47,980 nt of DNA from an uncultured Lewinella sp. GTDB lineage: Bacteria > Bacteroidota > Bacteroidia > Chitinophagales > Saprospiraceae. Location: assembly GCA_937873655.1 (NCBI GenBank), contig CALMYQ010000192.1, forward strand, positions 1 through 47,980, read 5' to 3'. Made by a program: the position numbers and the translations under genes. How positions within the stretch are numbered: the first letter of the stretch is position 1; each line of letters starts with the position of its first letter. Of this stretch, positions 42,914 to 47,980 are shown one piece after another. The notes under the pieces are model-generated. The model saw only the letters and a list, made by a program, of their open reading frames with translations, was not told the origin of the DNA and did not search any database.

Positions 42914-43133
42914 GAAGCAGTGGAATAGTGTGCAGTTCGCCAGTCTTCAGTTTGCAGTCCCGAAACAGGGCGAAGTCGAAACAATGGCGGATGCCGAACA
43001 ATGAAACAGTGAAGCAGTGGAATAGTGTGCAGTTTGCCAGTCTTCAGTTTGCAACCCTCGGCTATACAACGGGCGTACACCAATGAAGCAATGAAACCGT
43101 GAACCAATGGACCAATGAAGTAGTGTGCAGTTT
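42914..43133. repeat. 43-bp direct repeats in a gene-free region
   Basis: Copy 1 (42914-42956) and copy 2 (43011-43053) match at 42 of 43 positions, 97 bp apart; a partial third copy (CAATGAAG...TAGTGTGCAGTTT) ends at 43133. Shared flanks (ACAACGG and CAACCAATGAAGCA) appear also near 41608. The whole stretch 42748-43319 has no gene; the repeats and the heptamer array explain most of it. Near 43141 the palindrome GCAAGATCTTGC occurs. Confidence 0.85.
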
Positions 43134-43319
43134 CGGTGAGGCAAGATCTTGCGTCATGAAAGCGGCGGTCCGTTTAATCAGACAAGTTCCCAATCGAAAT
43201 GCTGCCTTTGCGGAACTATCTTCATGCATTTTTCATTGAAACATAAATATAGCTATACTCAACCCCTGCCCGGGGTAACAAACCGCTAAAAACCAGGATT
43301 AACCATAAAACTACCCATC

Positions 43320-43991
43320 ATGAAGCAAGGAATTGCAACCATCGCCTTTTTGTTCCTTTCCGTATTTACCTTCCTTTTCGGCCAGTCCGACGCCTTCACC
43401 GATCCGCGCGACGGGCAGACGTATGCCACTTTCACCCTGAACGGGATGGAGTGGTTTGCCGAAAACCTCCGGTTCGAAACCTCCGGTTCGTTCTATTACA
43501 ACAGCAGCGGTTACGGCGAGCAATACGGGCGTCTTTACACCCTGTACGAAGCCGGGAGCGCCTGCCCGGAAGGCTGGCGTTTGCCGTCCGATCGCGATTG
43601 GAAGGACCTGCTCGTTACAGCCGGCGGGTACCACGATATGGAGACCGGCGAATTGGTCGGCGACCGCAAGCGAGGCTTCCAGTTCTTGATGATGAACGGC
43701 AATGGGGCTTTTTCGGCCAGGCTCGGCGGCGGCGTCTTCGGGCAGGATTTTACCGGCATCAATACCCAGGGTTACTTCTGGGCTGCGCGGCTGGTCAGCG
43801 ATCGCCCGGTTTATTACAGCCTGGAAAGCGGCCGCGAAACGGTTCAGCGCAGGACGGGCGGCTCCCCGGGGAACGCGTTTTCGTGCCGGTGTGTGCGGCC
43901 CGCCGCTTCAGTGCAGTATTACGACCAGCCTATGAAGGTGAAAACGACGGTTTCGGGCGCCGGCCGGCCTTTGGGCGGATCTCCGTTTTAA
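43320..43991 (+). CDS. FISUMP domain-containing exported protein
   Basis: A 223-residue protein with a signal peptide (ending LFG or Q) then TDPRDGQTYATFTLNGMEWFAENLRFET, YGRLYTLYEAGSACPEGWRLPSDRDWKDL, FSARLGGGVFGQDFTGINTQGYFWAAR and AFSCRCVRPA: the Fibrobacter succinogenes major paralogous (FISUMP) domain in near-full form. Such domains occur in surface or secreted proteins; the function is unknown. It is separated by 221 bp from the next gene, whose promoter is visible at 44143, so it is probably a separate transcript. Confidence 0.88.
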   Translation: MKQGIATIAFLFLSVFTFLFGQSDAFTDPRDGQTYATFTLNGMEWFAENLRFETSGSFYYNSSGYGEQYGRLYTLYEAGSACPEGWRLPSDRDWKDLLVTAGGYHDMETGELVGDRKRGFQFLMMNGNGAFSARLGGGVFGQDFTGINTQGYFWAARLVSDRPVYYSLESGRETVQRRTGGSPGNAFSCRCVRPAASVQYYDQPMKVKTTVSGAGRPLGGSPF

Positions 43992-44142
43992 TGGCGGGTT
44001 GTGGGCTTTTTTTTTTATCACTCCCCGGAAAACCACCTGCCTGTTTCCCCAAACCCGCCTAAAATGGATTCCGCCCTTTTTTGTTAAACCCACCCTGAAA
44101 AACTCCGTTCCGGTTTCCCAAAACCGTATAGAATGGAATTGG

Positions 44143-44150
44143 TACCTTTG
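44143..44150 (+). promoter_or_regulatory. Bacteroidota -7 element upstream of the zinc-finger-like gene
   Basis: TACCTTTG, an exact TAnnTTTG match, 63 bp before the ATG at 44213. No TTTG at -33; GTTT is near that position. It probably drives the zinc-finger-like gene and the CHAT gene together. Confidence 0.45.
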
Positions 44151-44212
44151 TCCGGATTATTTCGGATGGGTACGCGGGAGGAATTTATTATTCGACGGGT
44201 TAAAAGAAGAAA

Positions 44213-45010
44213 ATGCCGTTATTCACCACCGATGGCCACCTTACGGACGAAGGATTGTCCGTGTACGTTGAAGCGCTCAGGGAGGATTCCCTTGACCGTC
44301 TGGAGCCCGCTGTTCCAGCCCATATTCAATCCTGCCTGGATTGTCATCGACAAGCTGTGGACCTGTACGCGCTGGTCAGCGAGATCGGCCGCGCGGAAGC
44401 CGTGGGCAGGCCTCACACGACCGTTACGCGTTTGCGCCGGGTTCGATGGACGCCCTGGGCTGCCGCGGCAGCCGTTATCGGACTTGTCCTTTTTGCGACA
44501 CGCCCCTGGGAGCGGCGGGGAGAAGGGCCCGCATTGGCAGATGAACGCAGGGAACAGCAGGCGGATTCCACCGGCCTGCAGCGCGATGCGCCTTTCCCGC
44601 CGGCCGACCGACAAAAAAACATCGCACAAAAACCGAAAGATAAACCCTCCGCCGAACAGCCGGAAAACCCGGGTGAAGCCGATCAATCATCAGCACTTGC
44701 ACTGGCGTTTGAGCCCAATGCGCACCTGGAAAACGTATTGGGCGAGATGACCCGCAGCGACAATGTACGCATCAAAACACCGGCTGCCGGAAACACCTTC
44801 AAGCCGGGCGAAGAGATTAAATTTGAATGGGAAGGCGCGGAATCCGGCCTGGAGATCGTTATCCTGAACAATCGGGATGAAGTCCTTTCCCGCGATAAAG
44901 CTGCAGGTCGGATCCTGAACCGCAAAGCCCCATCGACCCCCGGGTTGTATTACTGGAAGCTGGAAACGGACGACGACCTGCTTTACGTCGGAAAATTCCT
45001 AGTCAGATAG
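44213..45010 (+). CDS. Zinc-finger-like membrane protein with outer Ig-like domain
   Basis: A 265-residue bitopic membrane protein. Residues 1-78 are cytoplasmic and carry H37-IQS-C41-LD-C44-H, the HxxxCxxC arrangement seen in anti-sigma (zf-HC2-like) proteins. Residues about 80-96 (PWAAAAAVIGLVLFATR) form the membrane helix. A low-complexity stretch follows, then an Ig-like beta domain from about 183 (RIKTPAAGNTFKPGEEIKFEWEGAESGLEIVIL, ending YVGKFLVR). The arrangement suggests a sensor whose outer domain signals to the inside. Neither a cognate sigma factor nor another anti-sigma partner lies beside it; the CHAT gene begins 4 bp after its stop. Function is inference. Confidence 0.8.
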   Translation: MPLFTTDGHLTDEGLSVYVEALREDSLDRLEPAVPAHIQSCLDCHRQAVDLYALVSEIGRAEAVGRPHTTVTRLRRVRWTPWAAAAAVIGLVLFATRPWERRGEGPALADERREQQADSTGLQRDAPFPPADRQKNIAQKPKDKPSAEQPENPGEADQSSALALAFEPNAHLENVLGEMTRSDNVRIKTPAAGNTFKPGEEIKFEWEGAESGLEIVILNNRDEVLSRDKAAGRILNRKAPSTPGLYYWKLETDDDLLYVGKFLVR

Positions 45011-45013
45011 CAT

Positions 45014-47692
45014 ATGAACCGATCGATCCTTTTGCCAATTGCCTTGGTTTTTATTTTTATTCAAAATTCTCTTTCACAGCCCGTTATGGGTATCAAATCG
45101 GCGGAAACACTGAGCGCCGAAAGCCGGTTTTCTGCCTCTAATTCCCAGCTCCGGCAATACATCGAAGACAACCCCAAACGCTATTACGACCTGTCCAAAG
45201 CCTGGTTTCTGCTGAGTTACAACCTCCTTCAGCTGGGCGATACGGACGGCGCCTGGGAAGCCAATGAGCAATCCCTTGATCTGAAAAAGAAACTGCATGC
45301 GGACGACCTGGCCGAGAACTATATGCGTTTCGGTGCGATTTTCCTCTACAAGGGCGATTACGAAAGGGCGCTCGATCAATTGTTCAAAGCCAAAGGGCTG
45401 CCCATTGAAGACGGTTCGATTTTCGCCCGGATCGACGGATACATCGCCGCTGCCTTTCAGGGCATAAACCGGAACGAGGAAGCCGAACACTTCTACCGGC
45501 AGTCCATTGCCACCATGTCCGCACTGTACGATGACGACCTGCCCGCCGCCTACTACAACATGGGCCGTTTTTGCCTGGAAAGGGGGCGCCTCCAGGAAGC
45601 CATCGATACCCTTGATCTCGCCCGTCAGCTATTGGCCGATACCCGGCAAAGAAGGGATCTGCTGGGGCAGGTGTACAATGCGCTGGGGGAAGCCTGCAAA
45701 CTGGACGAACCGGCGAGGGCCCGCAAGTACTACGAAAATGCACTGGCGGAATTCCAGACGGCTTTCGGCCCTTTCAACCGGGAGACCGCCCGGACCGAGC
45801 TCAACCTGGCCAGGCTGGAAGCCGAACTCGGCAACCGGGACAAGGCCGTCTCCGGCGTCATAACCGCTCTGCGCAGCCTTTGTCCGGCTGATCAGGGCCT
45901 CGGGTTTGACCAAATGCCGGAACATCCGGAATTAGCCCTTGACCGGCCGATGTTGGCGGAAGTCCTCGGTTTCCGGGCCGCCCTTCGCCTGGAGGATGAG
46001 AAAGCGGAGGCTCCGCAATGGCGACAAGCGTTGGAAGACAGCGATATGGCTGTCAATCTCCTCCTTCAGGAATTGGTTTTCCTGGGGGATGACCGCTCCA
46101 GACTGAACAGGCTCCGGTCGTGCCCGGATCTGGCTGAACCAGGCATTCTGGCCGCTGCAAAACTGTTTCAATCCGGCGACGGCGCAACCTGGGTGGAGCG
46201 GGCTTTTGACCTCGCTGAACGCAGCAAGGCCGTGCTTTTCCGGGCAAATCAGCCTTTGCCGGGCGGAAGCTCAAAAGCCGGCAATGCGCAAAGGGTTCGC
46301 CTCCGGGAGCTGGAAGCCGCTTTGGCGTTGAACCCGCTCGATTTGTCGATCAGGAAGGAGGTGGCGGCAGTGCGCGAAGATTATATGCTTTCCACCATAG
46401 AAGCGCGCTCCTCCGGAGCCTACGCGCTGTTTACCGGAAAACCGGTCGGCATCAGGGAGCTGCAGGACAGCCTGGACGGTGAATCCATCGTGCTGGCCTA
46501 TTTTACCGGAAGCGCCCATTACGCGATATTCGCAGTTACGGACAAGGAAGCTTCGTTGTATACCTTCGACCTGGAAGGTATGCCGGCCGGCCCTAAAAAA
46601 GGCGTGAAATGGCTGAAACTGGCTTACGGAACAACCGCTGCGACGGCTCCCGGCGGTTATTCCAAACTGGATCCCGCGTCGAAATTATCCGACCTGGAAG
46701 ACGCCGTAAAAGGGTACCTGACGGCTATCCGGAAGATCGACCCGGACAAATTCGCGTATTACAGCCAGCATTTGTACAGCCGCCTTGTGCAACCGGCGGA
46801 GGATCAGCTGAAGGACAGGAAGAAGCTGATTGTGATCCCGGACGGTCCGCTGGGAGCGATGCCGTTTGAATCGCTGATCCCGCAGTATAAATCCTCAAAA
46901 ATCAGGTACGACAAGCTGGATTACCTGGTGTCGAAATACGCGGTCGGGTACCAGTACTCGGCCACTGTCTGGGTGCGGAGCGGGAAAATGCCCAAATGGG
47001 ATCCGTCGGTCACCTTCGCCGGATTCGCACCGGTCTTTGATGAGGAAACCGGGATCGCTGAGGCCAGCCGGCCTGTTTTCGATACAGCCTATCAGTCGGC
47101 CGCCGTTTTGCGGGATATCAGCCCGGACGGGAAAAGATTCACCCCCTTGGCCGCTTCGAAGGATGAGGTGGAGGGCATTGCCGGCTTGTTTGCGGAAAAA
47201 GGCGGTGTGGCCAAAGCCTGGATCTCGGAACAAGCCACGAAAAAGAACGCCGAATCCAATGCCGACGGCATACTGCATTTGGCCACGCACAGTTTTGCAG
47301 TACCGGGCCGGCCCGATCTGTCGGGGCTGGCTTTTTACCAGGACGGAGAAGGCGATATCTGGTACGCTGCCGAAATATACGGCCGGCCCGTGAAGCACAG
47401 CCTGGTCGTGCTCAGCAGTTGCGAAAGCGGCAAAGGCGATTTTGCGCCGGGCGAAGGCGTGCTGGCGCTGCCGAGGGCTTTCCTGACTTCGGGCGCCGGA
47501 AATGTGATCTCCTCTCTTTGGAAGGTTTATGATAAATCCACTTCGGCGCTCATGCAGGCCTTTTACCAGGAATTGCTGACGGGCAAGGACGCAGGAAGTG
47601 CCCTCCAAGCCGCCAAGCGCAGGATGATCGGAAACAAAGAGACGGCCGACCCCCGGCAATGGGGGGCGTTTGTGTTGTATGGGAAAGGGTAG
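45014..47692 (+). CDS. Secreted TPR-CHAT protease
   Basis: An 892-residue protein. MNRSILLPIALVFIFIQNSLSQ is a signal peptide, so the protein should leave the cytoplasm. Residues about 35-300 are TPRs (for example HFYRQSIATMSALYDDDLPAAYYNMGRFCLERGRLQEAIDTLDLAR). The C-terminal third is a CHAT (caspase HetF-associated with TPR) domain of the caspase-like clan: LHLATH759-SFAVPG with the catalytic His and VVLSSC803-ESGKG with the catalytic Cys, both intact. The closing segment LALPRAFLTSGAGNVISSLWKVYD is typical. CHAT peptidases can act on partner proteins on activation. The nearby zinc-finger-like gene and the small ORF may be partners. Target unknown. Confidence 0.93.
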   Translation: MNRSILLPIALVFIFIQNSLSQPVMGIKSAETLSAESRFSASNSQLRQYIEDNPKRYYDLSKAWFLLSYNLLQLGDTDGAWEANEQSLDLKKKLHADDLAENYMRFGAIFLYKGDYERALDQLFKAKGLPIEDGSIFARIDGYIAAAFQGINRNEEAEHFYRQSIATMSALYDDDLPAAYYNMGRFCLERGRLQEAIDTLDLARQLLADTRQRRDLLGQVYNALGEACKLDEPARARKYYENALAEFQTAFGPFNRETARTELNLARLEAELGNRDKAVSGVITALRSLCPADQGLGFDQMPEHPELALDRPMLAEVLGFRAALRLEDEKAEAPQWRQALEDSDMAVNLLLQELVFLGDDRSRLNRLRSCPDLAEPGILAAAKLFQSGDGATWVERAFDLAERSKAVLFRANQPLPGGSSKAGNAQRVRLRELEAALALNPLDLSIRKEVAAVREDYMLSTIEARSSGAYALFTGKPVGIRELQDSLDGESIVLAYFTGSAHYAIFAVTDKEASLYTFDLEGMPAGPKKGVKWLKLAYGTTAATAPGGYSKLDPASKLSDLEDAVKGYLTAIRKIDPDKFAYYSQHLYSRLVQPAEDQLKDRKKLIVIPDGPLGAMPFESLIPQYKSSKIRYDKLDYLVSKYAVGYQYSATVWVRSGKMPKWDPSVTFAGFAPVFDEETGIAEASRPVFDTAYQSAAVLRDISPDGKRFTPLAASKDEVEGIAGLFAEKGGVAKAWISEQATKKNAESNADGILHLATHSFAVPGRPDLSGLAFYQDGEGDIWYAAEIYGRPVKHSLVVLSSCESGKGDFAPGEGVLALPRAFLTSGAGNVISSLWKVYDKSTSALMQAFYQELLTGKDAGSALQAAKRRMIGNKETADPRQWGAFVLYGKG

Positions 47693-47704
47693 GGAAGGTG
47701 TAAA

Positions 47705-47833
47705 ATGCGAAAATTAAAAGTGAAAGTGCTAAAGTCCAGCCACGTTTTTCTGGATAAGAACGGCCGGTATATCCCGAATCTGTTGCACCGGATCAGCGAG
47801 CTCGATTTTGAGGTGATCAGGGAAAAACTGTAA
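47705..47833 (+). CDS. Small ORF after the CHAT gene (42 codons)
   Basis: ATG at 47705 is 12 bp after the CHAT stop; it encodes MRKLKVKVLKSSHVFLDKNGRYIPNLLHRISELDFEVIREKL, then TAA. The product is basic and amphipathic, with a tidy end, and looks like a complete small protein. The close spacing suggests co-transcription. No family is recognised. It may also be chance, because AT-rich sequence follows. Confidence 0.45.
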   Translation: MRKLKVKVLKSSHVFLDKNGRYIPNLLHRISELDFEVIREKL

Positions 47834-47947
47834 TAGCCGAATGAGCCTTACGGATTTTTTTACTGGCATTGGTCAAAATCATTGGTTGTGTTTGATTTTT
47901 GGATTGATAAGGTTTTGATTTTCTGATCGTTGCTTATGGTCTTTGTC

Positions 47948-47974
47948 CCTTTTTTGGCATTGCCCCAAAAAAGG
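47948..47974. repeat. Perfect 10-bp inverted repeat at the right edge
   Basis: CCTTTTTTGG and CCAAAAAAGG flank a 7-bp centre (CATTGCC). The context TTGTCCC...GGAACCAA looks like a dispersed repeat often seen between genes of Bacteroidota; that link is from memory and needs checking. It may serve as a terminator for the CHAT operon or the neighbouring gene beyond the window. Confidence 0.75.
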
Positions 47975-47980
47975 AACCAA

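Noticed and set aside
1..43133. CRISPR array
   Set aside because: The repeats are 7, 15 and 43 bp without unique spacers of regular length, and no cas gene is present.
44133..44750. 205-residue frame overlapping the zinc-finger-like gene
   Set aside because: It is out of frame with the protein that has a membrane helix, HxxxCxxC and an Ig-like domain, and is rich in Arg/Ser/Pro as shadow frames are.
1..47980. tRNA, rRNA or riboswitch
   Set aside because: No cloverleaf-like sequence or conserved riboswitch core was recognised in any intergenic region; a covariance-model search would be decisive.

Overview
The window looks like chromosomal DNA of a member of the Bacteroidota, most likely the Saprospiria (Lewinella/Haliscomenobacter-like relatives); the class-level placement is inference. 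The reasons are: type IX secretion (T9SS) parts (PorZ, a PorP/SprF protein, a giant adhesin with a gliding-motility type B C-terminal signal), a short RpoD of the Bacteroidota type, several -7 boxes of the form TAnnTTTG with some TTTG-like -33 boxes, and little sign of Shine-Dalgarno sequences. Genes are moderately GC-rich; intergenic DNA is AT-rich or filled with short repeats. I see no rRNA, tRNA, CRISPR array, transposase or phage gene.

Layout. 1-5047 (minus strand): porZ, nadD, a small lipoprotein and dnaN. 5220-12687 (plus): an M16 peptidase homologue lacking its zinc site, then mreB-mreC-mreD-mrdA (cell elongation), a CapA-like protein and folA. 12694-14561 (minus): an ECF sigma factor overlapping a protein that joins a cytoplasmic tail, one membrane helix and an outer-membrane barrel. 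14992-17052: a PaaI-like thioesterase, an outer-membrane protein and a polysaccharide deacetylase. 17244-18955: gltX plus a small charged protein. 19197-29431: a T9SS adhesion module made of a 2391-residue adhesin, a PorP/SprF protein and an OmpA-family protein. 29513-30753: dodecin and a radical SAM/SPASM protein. 30894-33212: rpoD, a START-like protein and a second ECF sigma factor. 33547-36908 (minus): a VWA protein with a thiol-redox protein, and a large helical protein. 37118-41284 (plus): a nitrogen assimilation block with PII, the ammonium transporter, an outer-membrane porin and a eukaryotic-type glutamine synthetase. 41713-42747: an AI-2E family permease. 43320-47833: a FISUMP-domain protein, a zinc-finger-like membrane protein with an outer Ig-like domain, a secreted TPR-CHAT protease and a 42-codon ORF.

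The most striking thing not explained by genes is a family of 7-bp tandem repeats (consensus near ACT[G/T][A/C]C[A/C/G], or its complement GTMAGTY). It recurs in at least seven intergenic regions. In two convergent gene pairs (30754-30893 and 32544-32618) it fills the whole gap between the two stop codons and can fold into a long hairpin. The other candidate for a little-described system is the zinc-finger/Ig-like protein plus secreted CHAT protease at the right end.
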